NCBI GenBank assembly: GCA_003996215.1
Contig: QJPP01002922.1
Span: forward strand, 186,001 to 250,000
From: Jaltomata sinuosa
Lineage: Eukaryota; Streptophyta; Magnoliopsida; Solanales; Solanaceae
DNA: 64,000 bases
Reading direction: 5' to 3'
The translations under genes were made by a program, and so were the position numbers. The notes under the pieces were generated by a model. The model had not been told where the DNA came from. It did no database searches and was given only the letters and a program-made list of their open reading frames with translations. Below are positions 11,804-22,580 of this stretch, piece after piece (positions within the stretch are counted from its first letter, which is position 1; every line of letters starts with the position of its first letter).

Positions 11804-12693
11804 TTTCTCAATACCTCCTGCTCTTCCTCCTTCCTGCGCTGCTCTGCTGACATACCAACTGCATAAGTGCTAGCTGCTACCTCTGGATCACGTGTATGCC
11901 ATGCCCTGTTGGTTTTGGTGAGCCTGTCCAAAATAGTTGTGGCCTCAATAAAAGTGAGACCCATAAATGCTCCACTTGCTGCGTTATCCAATGTCAGCTT
12001 GGTAGCCGAATTCAGTACCCTGTAGAACGTCTGCATCAAAAAATCTTCGGTCAACTGATGGTTTGGGCATTGTGTCAGCTTTTTCTTGAACCGCAACCAA
12101 GTCTCATGTAACGCCTCATGAGGTTGTTGTCTGAAGTTGCTAATTTCATCCCTCAACTGTATCATCCTAGAGGGAGGAAAGAACCTTTCTAGGAAAGCTC
12201 CTTTCAACTCTCCCCAGGTTGTAATAGAGTTGGGGGTTAGCTCTGTCAACCATAACGCTGCCTCATCAGACAGAGACAACGGAAACAACCTGAGCCTGAT
12301 CGTTGTCTGACTTACTCCAGGCAATTCGAACGACTTGCAGATACCCACAAAATTCATCAGGTGCCAGTTTGGATCGTCACCAGCAACACCACGGAACACT
12401 CCTCTCAGATTCAACAGCTGAATCATTGTGCTAGTAATGTTGAGCTTGGCCACGGGTGCTAGCGGAGGAAACGCAATAGCGCCCGTGGCACCAACTCCAT
12501 CTAAGTCGACCTCCTCATCATTCAACTCAATGTCGACCTCAAGACCACCAACATTCAAATGTTGTTGGGCTTGCTGAGCTGCAGCGAGTCTCGCTGCCTC
12601 TTGTTGTTATTCATTCATGTTTCGCCTTATCGTTCTTGCAAGCTCGGGATCATAGGGTAATATTGGTTCACCCGAGCGTCGGGTACTTGGCAT
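11800..12693 (-). pseudogene. Element 1: N-terminal Gag (capsid-like domain)
   Basis: The likely start is ATG at 12691-12693 (MPSTRRSGEPILPYDPE), the same start as element 2. A TAA at 12607-12609 cuts the frame after 28 codons; the remainder (from 12558) is open for 252 codons. The retrotransposon Gag domain is clear: LRLFPLSLSDEAALWLTEL, then TWGELKGAFLERFFPPSRM, then ETWLRFKKKLTQCPNHQL. It ends in KEEEQEVLRK at a frameshift caused by the deletion near 11805. Athila affinity follows from the capsid motif order. Confidence 0.88.
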
Positions 12694-12797
12694 GCACAAC
12701 TATGTACCCTGTAACAACAAAAACAACAAATAAAAGTAAAAGCAGGAAATATGACTAAGAGTCAAATAAACACACCGGACTTAATAAACAACCGTAG

Positions 12798-12815
12798 TCC
12801 CCGGCAACGGCACCA
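12798..12815 (-). other. Primer-binding site of element 1 (tRNA-Asp type)
   Basis: On the minus strand this reads TGGTGCCGTTGCCGGGGA, one mismatch from the full 18-nt site in element 2. It is complementary to the 3' end of plant tRNA-Asp, the primer reported for Athila/Calypso elements. It lies five bases from the LTR. Confidence 0.88.
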
Positions 12816-12820
12816 AAATT

Positions 12821-14179
12821 TGATACGCCCAAATTACAACTCCAATTACGAAGCGTAAGCGGTCGCAAATATAGAACCCAACAGAGGTTGGGGTCGATCC
12901 CACAGGGAATAAGGTGCAAATTAAGTCGTTAGTGAATTAGATGACTAGTAATCAATAGTTTCCGGTAAAGAGGGGGGTTTGTGTGAACAATATTTGATCA
13001 AAACAAATAATAATGTACGATGAATAATCAATATGAGAGTGAACTAGGGAAGTGTTCATCATGGCGTCGTAACAATGTCGACTCAAAGCTTAACCGGGTT
13101 CTTTCTATGTGCATGTCACGATGTGATTGAATTAATGGTATCATCTAAACGTTTCTCAACCAAATAGACGAATTTCCTTTTCAATTCTCTAGAACTTGAA
13201 AAGGTGAGATTTTATATTTCAATCCTAAACATCAAGTAGATTAATCTAGTTACAGCATTAATCATAAGACGAGAAGTGGTGGTCTAGAATCCTCGTAGTT
13301 AATCAAATTTCCCGGTTTTAATCTCTTTACTCAAGCAAATTAAACCTAGGCATGTTCTAATGTTTGCAACCACTAGAAAATGTTAATAATGAATGATTAA
13401 CAACGTGACAACATAAATATTGAACCCGACGCTACCAGGAATCTATATTGCTACTTTTGCCATGGCTCCCACAACCCTAGTTGTGGGAAGTTAGTTACTC
13501 ATGCTATTAGGAGAAGAGAAGAAAATCATATTCATAATAAATAGGAAAGATTCTTAAAATATAATGAACACAAGCTTCAATTATCCAAGAACAAGAAACC
13601 AAGATCCCAAGAACAATGGAAGAACAAGATTCAAGAAGAAGAAACGTGTTTTGCGTGTTTCCTTCTCAAATTCTCGCTCAAAAGTAGACTAAAAATCTCC
13701 TAAACTATTGGGTAATGAATCCATAAAATAAACCTAACATAGGGTATTTATAGTAGTCCAGAAAATAAAGTCCAAAAATAAAACATTCGGATTCCGCGTT
13801 GCTTTGACGGCCCACCCTGACGGACCGTCACAGGCGTGACTGGCCGTCACGGTGGCCGTCACCACTAGGCAGTGGTACTGCCTCACTTGAAGGCCAGGCT
13901 GACGGACCGTCACCTTGGTGATGGGCCGTCACGGTGGCCCTCACCACTAGGCAGTGGTGCTGCCTCACTTGACGGTCCGTCACCTTGGTGACTGGCCGTC
14001 ACGGTGGCCGTCACTCTTATCCAAAGGGTCTTTTTGCTCGTATTTCCTTCCGTTTCTATGTTTGTCTCTCTTTCCTGCAAACATAACATAAAACATCAAA
14101 AACGACGACGGTTGCTTGAGAACTTACGGTTATTCTTAGTTTAAAGGAGTCAAATGTGCCGTAGAATGGCGGCACATCA
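12821..14179 (-). mobile_element. 5' LTR of element 1
   Basis: 1359 bp, TGATACGCCC…CACATCA. It differs from the left LTR by few substitutions in the parts compared and by one extra roughly 80-bp unit (repeated ACCACTAGGCAGTGGT cores at 13861 and 13943) in the GACGG/CCGTC zone. That suggests a fairly recent insertion or local slippage after it. Confidence 0.92.
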
Positions 14180-14994
14180 GGCACGCGAACGCAGCCTAGG
14201 AAGCGCCTAGGCGAAGGCAAGACATAGGGGAGGCTGGCATATGCCTACGCGAACGTGAGAGACCACCGCGTACGTGAAGGCTATTCTAGTGCCATGACAA
14301 CATAGCTTCCAACATCAAACCTCAACTTAGAATTTCTCTAACGGACTCTCTGAACACATCTGGGGTGTCGCGAACACAAACGAGCAGAGCTATTCGACTA
14401 AAAATGGCATTTCAAACTCAATAGGATCAATAAAAAACCCAACAGAGGTCGATAGCATCAAAAGTGGGCCCCACGCCCAAGAACCAACTTTGGCCAAACT
14501 TTCCAAAATGGAATACCAAGGCCAAAAATGAGTCCAGAAGCCTCAAGAACCGAACCAAAGGTCCCTCTAGCCCAAAGTTAACATCTCAGAGCTAACATCA
14601 CTGTCAGAGTGTCCATCCAAGACCGTCTTCTCCGAATGTTGACCAAAGTCAAACTTTCAAGTTCAACTTGGCTAAAACACAAAAACCAAGACAAAACGAA
14701 ACCGAATGCTCTCGGAACCCGACCAAGAGTCCATCTAGACCAAAATCTATGCTCCGGGGCTAACGGAACTATCGGAATTTGATTCCGAGTATGTTAGCTA
14801 AGAATGTTGACTAAAGTCAACGATATTCTAAGTTAAGGCTCTAAAAAAGGCAAACAACCAAAATAACCAAATGAACAATCAGGGCACTGAACTACCGATC
14901 CCAGCAAGCCATAAATGACTTTGGGGTTGCTATAGGAAAGCTCTAACAGTACAATAAATGCGTAAACGCGAAGATGACCGGAAGGGTCATCACA
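14180..14994 (-). mobile_element. 5' LTR of Tekay element A, part 2
   Basis: After the right GGCAC target copy (14180-14184) the GC-rich zone of A's LTR continues. It is followed by stretches shared with the B and C LTR ends (GACCAAAGTCAA, CAAACCAAAGGTCC-like text) and the terminal AGGGTCATCACA, a variant of TCATTACA. Right of it lies unrelated DNA, so 14994 is the outer end of A. Confidence 0.8.
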
Positions 14995-15007
14995 TGAGGT
15001 TTACTAC

Positions 15008-15915
15008 AGTCCTCCAGGATACTGTCATAATTTATTTATATATTGATATGGTATCATGAAGGACTAGAAAGCGCTCATTGAAGGACTAAAACATTCCTCT
15101 ATGATACCATGTCAGTATATAGATATACTATGATGATATCATAGAGGACTATTATTTTTATTCAATGAGGCACTCCTCAGTCCTCCTTGATACCATCACA
15201 ATATATTGTTTTTGTTGAAAAGAATGCTTATTCCTCCTTGATACCATCAAAGTATAATATACTCTGATTGTATCAGAGAGTAACTTAGCCGTGTTTTCAC
15301 TGAAGGATTATTTCTTCCTCTTTGATACCATGACAATATTAAAGTATATGAATATACTCTGGTGGTGTCAAGGAGTAACTGAGCAATGTCTTCATTGAAG
15401 GACTGCTTCTTCCTCCTTGACACCATCAGAGTATATTATACTCTGATTGTATCGAAGAGTAACTGAGTATTGTTTTCACTGAAGGACTGCTTTCTTCTCC
15501 TTGGTACCATCACAATATATTACAGTATATGAATATACTCTGGTGGTATCAAAGAGTAACTGGGCATTGTCTTCACTGAAGGACTGCTTTTTTGTCCTTG
15601 ATACCATCAGAGTATATTAGTATAATATACTCTGATGGTATCAAAGAGTAACTGAATAATATTTTCATTAAAATTTGCTTCAGTCCTTCGATAAGATTGC
15701 TCAATTATCCATGGTAGCATTACAATATATCTATATATGGCATGGTGTCATTGAGGTATGTTTCAGTTTTTCAATGAGACATTTCTCAGTCCTTCGTGAT
15801 ACCAACATAGTATATCTATATATTGACATGATATCATTCAAGTCAGTTTCAGCATTTCCCAGTCTTCTATGATACCCACGTGGTATATATCATATACTGA
15901 CAGGGTATCACAAAA
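15008..15915. repeat. Hairpin-rich tandem array (satellite-like, about 84- and 96-bp alternating units)
   Basis: Repeated starts TCCTCCTTGATACCATCA occur near 15181, 15233, 15317, 15412, 15496 and 15593, giving alternating short (about 84 bp) and long (about 96 bp) units, hence a dimer of about 180 bp. Each unit holds an inverted repeat built from GATACCATCAGAGTAT and ATACTCTGATGGTATC, followed by AAGAGTAACTGAGCATTGT and TTCACTGAAGGACTGCTT. Copies are degenerate at both edges. No ORF is supported. Confidence 0.8.
15598..15644. repeat. Perfect 22-bp inverted repeat within the array
   Basis: The left arm 15598-15619 and right arm 15623-15644 are exact reverse complements around a 3-bp GTA spacer. 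This is the best preserved hairpin of the array. Confidence 0.9.
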
Positions 15916-16679
15916 TTTATGCTTAATTTTGATATTTAAATTTATATATTAGTTTTAGCAAGTTACGAGAAATTTTTGTAAAACTAATTACAAAAAATAG
16001 AGTCATATTTTAAATACAAGTTTTATTTTTAATTTGCAAAAGTAAAAAAAAAAATAAAAATATTTTTTATTAATTTAATTTTAATGAATAAGCTAGTGGA
16101 CTTTAATATTTTTCTTAATCATTTCTTATTATTGTCTAGTTATTTATTTTATCAATCTAAAAATAGTTAGTTCATATTTTTATTTCTATTTTAAAAGAAA
16201 AAAATAGAAAGAGAAAAGAATTATAATAACAAATTTTCTATTAATTTAAATTTTAATAAATAAACTAGTATTTTTAATATTTTAAACTTATTTATTCTTT
16301 TAATAATTTTTTTTATTTTTTTAAATTTTTTTATTAATTTAAAAATAGTTATGTAATATTTAATTATTTTTCCTTAAAACAAAGAAAAAGATTAAAACAA
16401 AAGTAAAAGCACAAAACAAAAGGACATAATTTAAAAGGAAAAAGAATGAAAAGAGAGAGTCAGCCGCCAAAAGAAAATGAAATGGGGGCATGGGGGAATA
16501 ATTTTCAGCTGATGGAGTAGCAATTGTAATTATATTATATTGGAGCATTTTCAGGTAAATATTTGCACAATTTGATATAATTTGTGTAGTTTTTCCTTAA
16601 TAAAAACAGTCCAACCAACCCAAACAAAGACTAGATTAAGCCCAACAATGGCCCAACCCGGCTCAAACAAATTAAATTT
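15916..16679. other. AT-rich non-coding stretch
   Basis: Long runs of A and T, with repeated TATTTTTAATTTA-like text. No ORF, motif or clear repeat unit beyond low complexity. Confidence 0.7.
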
Positions 16680-16835
16680 TCTACGTGACATGTTTAAGAC
16701 CACAAGATTAAAGGATATTTTGATACATTTGACATAACTTTAATTTAAGACCACTAGATTCAAAAGTCTTTTTTATTTTCTTAAACTCCATGCTAAGTCA
16801 AAATAGGTCATTCTGTTTGAAATGGAGGGAGTAAC
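16680..16835 (-). mobile_element. MITE fragment of Solanaceae type (CTCCCTCC terminus)
   Basis: The right end TTTGAAATGGAGGGAGTA is the reverse complement of the TACTCCCTCC…TTCAAA start of a very common plant MITE class. The body has the paired text AAGACCACAAGATT and AAGACCACTAGATT, which I recognise from a dispersed element of tomato and potato. The left end lacks a matching terminal repeat, so it looks truncated. Class assignment is from memory. Confidence 0.65.
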
Positions 16836-17601
16836 TACAAATAAGATCTTCAATTTGGGAAGTCCTCGAACCCTTTAGTTGCTCCTCTCTCCGTCATCTT
16901 CTCCGTGCAAACGCCGACGACAACACAAGGAGAAAAACTACCAAATCCTTCACAAAACTCCAAAAGAAATATCGATCGGGTGATATATCGAAGTGTTCAT
17001 CTTCCTACAAAAAGAATTAGTCATGGAGTTCTATACCATAAGACTTAGATCGATTTCACACAAGACTAAAGCTCTCATAGATGCCATGAAATCAATTTTT
17101 TTAAGGACACTTTCAGTCCTTATGATTGAGATTTCTCCACACAAATTCATTAGTACAAGTACGAACAAAATCCTCACTCATTATAGTTATCAACTGATTC
17201 AGAAGAGTGACTTACCATCTATTAATTTCCTTTCAATAGATTGAGCCTCCAAAGAAGCTGATAGCATAGATTTGAAAGAAGATTAATAGACGGTTCATCA
17301 AGAATGCATTAACTAGTTGATCTCTACCTCAGGCTGGTAACATACATAAGTTTTCCTCATAAATAGCTGTAATAAGATGAACTGTGAAAGATTATTGAAG
17401 ACTTTCTGTTGTTATTTATGTTATACTTTCACTCGACCTATGTGCATTATTGTGTTGTAGGTATGATGCTTCCTCTTAATACCTATATCTTCTGATGTCT
17501 ACTTGTGTTATAAAACTTGCATTTTTACATCTTCGTATTCTCAAGCTCGGAATTTGTGTTTTGTCCATGTTGAAAATCCTTTTGCCTTATGTTCAAATTT
17601 C
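16836..17601. other. Unassigned stretch between MITE and LINE fragment
   Basis: It has normal base composition and a short plus-strand ORF (16993-17244) without recognisable motifs. A pyrimidine-rich TTGTGTTGTAG before GTATGATGCTTCC near 17450 could be a 3' splice-like site, but no flanking exon is recognisable. It may be the edge of a decayed gene or more LINE-associated sequence. Confidence 0.4.
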
Positions 17602-17870
17602 CTAAAATGAATTGTATGATAGTATATCTGTAAAATCAAAAGCTAGGTTAGTAAAATAATAAGCTAGCTGATTTCCTCCACTGTACACATGATTCGCTAT
17701 AACATTGCTAGCTTCTCTTAGCATGTTAATGCCTTCACCTCCATAGAAATGCTCCAAGGAACTCCCAAATCCCATCCAAAACCTTTTTCATAGTTAAAGA
17801 ATCTATCTCCATCACCACTGGAACTAGATGATTGGAAATGCATTATTCCAATCCTGCTTTCATAGCTCTA
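17602..17870 (-). pseudogene. LINE RNase H domain, C-terminal part (interrupted by element B)
   Basis: Minus-strand translation shows VVMEIDSLTMKKVLDGIWE, then in the next frame VPWSISMEVK, then INMLREASNVIANHVYSGGN and QLAYYFTNLAFDF before a stop at 17602. This is the order of the RVT_3/RNase H domain ending plant non-LTR retroelement ORF2 proteins (an ETDS-like acidic site, DGIWE, the EGN-LAD-like end). Two frameshifts and one stop make it dead. Its upstream half lies at 29764-29888, across the insertion of element B. Confidence 0.75.
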
Positions 17871-20557
17871 TGTCACGACTCAAAATCGGGTCGCGATGGC
17901 ACCTACATAACCCTCGGTAGGCAGGCTAACCCAAAGATGTGAAAGTATAATAAAATAGTTTAAGTAGTGAAATACGAGAAGGAATCATACAAGGAGGGGG
18001 ACTACAATACATATATATATAATATATATATATATATATTATATATATATATATATATACATAAAAAATGGCCTCAAAGTGATCGAGAAGACAAAACCTC
18101 TACAAGACCAACCCCAGACTTGGTGTCACCGGTACAAGAACTTCTAAAGTACAAAATAGCTATACAATAGGTGCTGTCTACCCAAAAATATAACAATATA
18201 GAAAGGTATGTAGATGGAAAGTAGTAAAGGGGTCTCAACAGCACCAGGAGTTCACCGCAATACGAACAATAGCTGGCCACAAATGACTGGAGGGTCAACG
18301 AGGGTGGCTCGTACTAGGTGCTTCATCATAAAAAAATGCAGAGTATAGTATGAGTACCAAAATAATGGGTACCCAGTAGGCATCATAGGCCGATCGAGCT
18401 TAGAAAGATAATATATATAATACGCTACAGGAAAGTAACTATCTACAGGGATCCACCTAAATCTAGTTATCAATAGAGAAACATAACTATCTATCTGACG
18501 GTGAAGACAATAATGATAAAACAGGTAAAAGCACTCCAAGTACATATAGATAATGCAATGCAATGCATCGAGAGATGATATGATGCGGAGTATGGCCAAT
18601 GCAGAAAAGTATAACCCGGTATTTGATACCCCAGACACTCGGAAGGAACCTTGAGCTCATCAAAATATGCATAAAAGTAAAACCCAGATATGTGCTCCTC
18701 GGGCCACCCGAAATTGTGCCTCTGACTCATCAACAGGAAAGTAAAATAGATAAAGGGTCCAGAAACATCCCTCGAACCATCTTAACAGTGGTACTTTCCG
18801 TTATTTCGAAAAGCAGTGGTTACAAAAAATCCCGAATTTGAACCAAAAATCCTGTGTTTCTTTCATTTTCAAAACCAATAGCCATGTAATGCAGTAATGA
18901 GATATGATGCCATGTTCAAAAAATATTAGCCAATAAGGGTAAAGGACCCTCTAAACAAGATAATTGACTTGGCTCTCCATCCGGTCCATGCTATGGCCTT
19001 GGGCCCACAAATACACCAATATAAGAATAAAATGGTGAAAACAAAAATAAAACAAGAAAATAAGTAAAAGCACCTACTCTGCCTCTAAAACTTTCCTAAA
19101 TCATTCTAAGGATTCTAGGCTAGCCATAGCACACTACGGGATCCTAAACTAAGGATAAACATGGTAATACTACTCTACAGTCCCAAAAATAGCTAGAATA
19201 AGTAGAAATAGGATTTAAGCCCTAATTCTAACATAAACCTAGCCTAACATTTAGGTAACTCATAACATAGGCCGAACTGCAAGCATGAACCATCACTCGT
19301 GCGCCTTCCCCTTTCGAATAGCCTCAGAATGATGCTACTCTATAAGAACATAGTCCAGGTGTCAAGAAGAGAAGATTGACACTCATATTACTTATACAAA
19401 ATTTGGGCTGGAAATTGGGTTAGAAAATGATTCTGGGGCCTGCGCAATGAAATGGAAAACAAATTTCACAATTATGTCCGCAACGAATTTAGAATCCCAT
19501 GCCCAAAAGTTGAGGGCAAGTAGAACTCATTTAGGGGACCAAAACAACCCTGAAGTCCACTTTAATCTTGGAGGATTACCATGCAATTGGAGAAATTAAT
19601 GAAAAGGAAATGCGGAAAAGAAGGTAGAATCAACACTAGAATGATGAGGGGACGAGAATTACCTCGAGAAGGCATGGAATCGATGATAATGGGCAATTTC
19701 TCCCTCTTAGCCGAGCTCTTAAATGGAGGAAAGTTTGTTGGAAGTGAAATGAAATAAAGAAGGAACTAAATTTAAATTACAAGCGATCAGCGCACCTACA
19801 GTCAAAATGAAGCAGGTGTGGCATCACCGTGGTGCCCAAAAGACCACAGGGGCAGTGGTCAACCAAACCCCCTAACCCTCACAGGTGCAGTGAATACGCC
19901 GCAGGGGTGACACCCAAGCGTGATCAAATTAGCTCAGAGGCGCCCCCTGCCGATGTCACCTAGGGCCGCAGGTGTAGCTGGTGATTGTAGGGATGACAGT
20001 GATGGTGTGTTCCCAGGAACGCAGGTGCACCATACCATATACCAGCAGCACCAGTTGTAACAATACACAACTAAAAACTCTACCGCACCCTCGAGATTCA
20101 TTCAGAACCCCGTGAATGCAAACCATATAAACTACCCTACCAAAAATGGCATTCCAAACTCTATGAAATTGATAAAATTCTCGATGGAGATTGATTTAAT
20201 AAAAATTGGGCCCCATGCCCAAAAACCAATTTTGACCAAAATGGAACCCAATAGCCCAAAATGATTCCAGAATCCTCGGGACCCAAACCAAAGGTCCTTC
20301 TAGCCCAAAGTCAATATTCTGGTGCTAAAAATGCTGAGGAATTTCCATCCGAGGTTGTCTTCTTTGAATGTTGATCAAAGTCAACCCCACTAGCCTAAAG
20401 AGTTGCAAAATAGGGAATGAGGTTAAAACACAAAAAAATGGCCGAAGAACCAAACCGTTAATTCTGGCAAGTCATAAATGACCTATAGTCGCTGTGGGAG
20501 AGCTCAAAATGCAAAAAAAGCATGAAAATCAAGAAAATGACCTAGGGAGTCATTACA
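17871..20557 (-). mobile_element. 3' LTR of element B
   Basis: 2687 bp, TGTCACGACTCAAAATCGGG…GGGAGTCATTACA. It contains a TA microsatellite (18009-18060), the conserved LTR block at 18336-18400 and a zone of CCGCAGGTGCGG-like motifs at 19795-20060. Minus ORFs of up to 128 codons here also exist in the other LTR; I regard them as shared by descent, not coding. Confidence 0.9.
18009..18060. repeat. TA-dinucleotide microsatellite
   Basis: About 50 bp of ATAT/TATA with rare AA or TT interruptions. It is absent from the right LTR of B, so it expanded after insertion. Confidence 0.95.
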
Positions 20558-20639
20558 ACATCCACTAATAAAATGACTTTCGTCCTCAAAAGTTAAATAA
20601 AAGAAGATACCTGAAGGCTCGAAAAGGTGAGGAAAGTGG

Positions 20640-21025
20640 GTCTGCATGTTGATCTTGATCTCTCAAGTGGCCTCCTCGACAGGACGATACCGCCACTAAA
20701 CCTTAACTGATGGAATCTCCTTATACCTCAGCTTCCTAACCTACCTGTCTAAGATAGCAACAGGCTCCAGAGACTCATCCAACTAAACAAAATCCCACTG
20801 AAGCACGTGATACTCATCTGAAATATACCGCCACAACATAGAAACATGGAAAACTGGATGGACACTGGAAAGAGCACGAGGTAAAACCAACTCATAAGTA
20901 ACCTCCCCAATGCAATGAAGGATCTCAAATGGCCCAATGAACCTAGGACTGAGCTTACCCTTCCTCCCGAACCTCATCACTCCCTTCATGGGCGATACCT
21001 GAAGTATCACATGGTCATCAACCAT
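20640..21025 (-). pseudogene. Element B: integrase C terminus and chromodomain-like end
   Basis: The frame has VMRFGRKGKLSPRFIGPFEI, then VHPVFHVSMLWRYI, the hallmark GPF/Y integrase end of chromoviruses. Past 20783 it is followed by remnants equivalent to VKVxWRxRPVEEATWE, the chromodomain-like tail that guides integration to heterochromatin in this clade. Three TAG codons (20696-20698, 20741-20743, 20783-20785) stand where element C or the clade has Gln or a basic residue. Confidence 0.82.
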
Positions 21026-21299
21026 AAGCTTTAAGTCTCAAACCCTCCATTCAGTATCTCTTTTGCCTACTATGGGAAGTGCAAAGTCTCTCCTGAATGA
21101 CATGAACTCTATCCATTGAATCATGAAGAAATTCAGTACCCCACAATCTAACCTTGAAGGCATCAAACCAACCCACCAGAGATATGCACTACCTACCATA
21201 CAAAGCCTCAAACGGAGCCATCTGAATGCTAGAATGGTAACTATTATTTTATGTAAACTCTGCCAAGGCTAAAAACTAGTCCCACTAACCCCCGAAATA

Positions 21300-22130
21300 A
21301 ATCACACAGGCCTGTAACATATCCTCCAGAACCTAAATAGTGCGCTTTGGCTAACCATCAGTCTGCGGGTGAAAAGCACTGCTAAGCTCAACTTTGGTAC
21401 CCAACTCCCTCTAAATAGAACTCTAAAAACAAGAATTAAACTAAGTACCACTGCCATAAATGATAGAAACTGGCACCCTATGCAAACAGACAATCTCATA
21501 AGTGTAGATCTGAGCCAACCTCTCAGAACTGTAGGAAGTCTGAACTGGTAGAAAGTGAGCTGACTTCGTCAACCTATCCACGATGAACCAAATAACATCA
21601 AATCTCCACAAAGTATATGGCAAGCCTACCACAAAGTCCATAGCTATCAGCTCCTATTTCCACTTTGGAATGGGTAGCCTCTGAGTTAAACCACCTGGTC
21701 TCTGGTGCTCAAACTTCACCTGCTGATAGCTCAAGCACCTAGACACAAAATCTGAGATATCCCTCTTTATCCCACAACACCAGTAGTGCTGCCTCAAGTC
21801 ATGATACATCTTCGCTGCCCCGGGATAACTGGAATACCCAGAATAATGAGCCTCTTCCAAGATCAATCTAACTAAGTCACCAACTCTAGGAACGCAGATA
21901 CGACCCTCAATCCTTAGAATATCTTTTGAATCTAAGGTCATATTCCTAGACTCACCACCTAACACCTTACCATGAATGATCCTCAACCTCGCATCATTAC
22001 AGTGATGTGCCCAAATCTGCCCCAATAAGAAAGATCTAGCCCCAACACAAGCAAGAATACAGTCCAGCTCAGAAACGTCAAGTCTAACCAACCTGTTAGC
22101 CAAGGAATGGATGTCCAAAGCTAAAGGTCG
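21300..22130 (-). pseudogene. Element B: integrase (zinc finger and catalytic core)
   Basis: The N-terminal HHCC finger is recognisable (21654-22118): an AHYSGYSSYPGAAKMYHDL stretch, then WCCGIKRDI and RCLSYQQVKFEHQRPGGL, where the last finger Cys is replaced by Tyr. The core follows (21441-21641) with MDFVVGLP, FIVDRLTKSAHFLPVQTS and RVPVSIIYGSGT, where the second catalytic Asp of the usual SDRGTQF motif is lost. Frames are broken between the two parts. Inactive by both changes. Confidence 0.85.
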
Positions 22131-22133
22131 CTC

Positions 22134-22580
22134 CTATGCTGCTAAGCATGCCAAGCTACCCATACTCATTGCCTTCTTGCTCAAGGCATCTGTTACCACG
22201 TTTGCCTTGCTCGAATGATAAAGCATGGAGATGTCATAGTCTTTCAGTAACTCCAACCACCTACGCTGCCTCAAATTTAGATCCTTCTGGCTGAAAATGT
22301 ACTGAATACTATGGTGGTTGATGAAGATCTCACAATACACGCCATACATATAATGCCTCTAAATCTTCAATGTGAAGACTACCGCCGCTAACTCCAAGTC
22401 ATGAGTGGGGTAGTTCCTCTCATCAACCTTAACATGTATGGAAGAATAAGCAATCACTCGACCCTGCTGCATCAATACACAACCCAAAAAATTACCAAAA
22501 GTATCACAATACACCGTAAACCCCTGACCCTTGATTGGAAGAGTAAGAATTAGAGCTGAAGTCAATAAGGCCTTGAGCTT
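22134..22580 (-). pseudogene. Element B: RNase H domain
   Basis: It contains GFTVYCDTFGNFLGCVLMQQ (first acidic site kept), NYPTHDLELAAVVFTL, and across a frame break CEIFINHHSIQYIFSQKDL, then RRWLELLKDYDISMLYHSSK and ANVVTDALSKKA. The TDH motif reads INH, so the catalytic Asp is Asn. Order and spacing fit a Ty3/gypsy RNase H. Confidence 0.85.

Larger units (their letters stand above)
7452..14179 (-). mobile_element. Element 1: complete gag-protease-only LTR retrotransposon (TR-GAG-like, Athila-related)
   Basis: A 6.7-kb element has two LTRs (7452-8745 and 12821-14179), a perfect GGCAC target duplication, a tRNA-Asp-type primer site next to the right LTR and a polypurine tract next to the left LTR, so it reads right to left. 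Between them are only Gag and a retropepsin-like protease, followed by 1.4 kb of non-coding DNA. No RT, RNase H or integrase motif is present in any frame. The Gag and protease are Athila-like. It must have used another element's RT and integrase. The layout resembles the published TR-GAG class, here with a protease as well. Confidence 0.9.

Noticed and set aside
15008..15915. Regularly spaced repeats as a CRISPR array
   Set aside because: Units are degenerate, spacers are not unique, and the context is a plant genome. It is a satellite or MITE-derived array.
16993..17244. Possible host gene exon (83 codons)
   Set aside because: No recognisable domain, no clear splice context and no continuation. 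Left as unassigned sequence.
18252..18638. Minus-strand 128-codon ORF in the left LTR of B, similar to one in the right LTR (27445-27792)
   Set aside because: LTRs are copies of each other, so the similarity is by descent. Frames differ at indels and no domain is recognisable.
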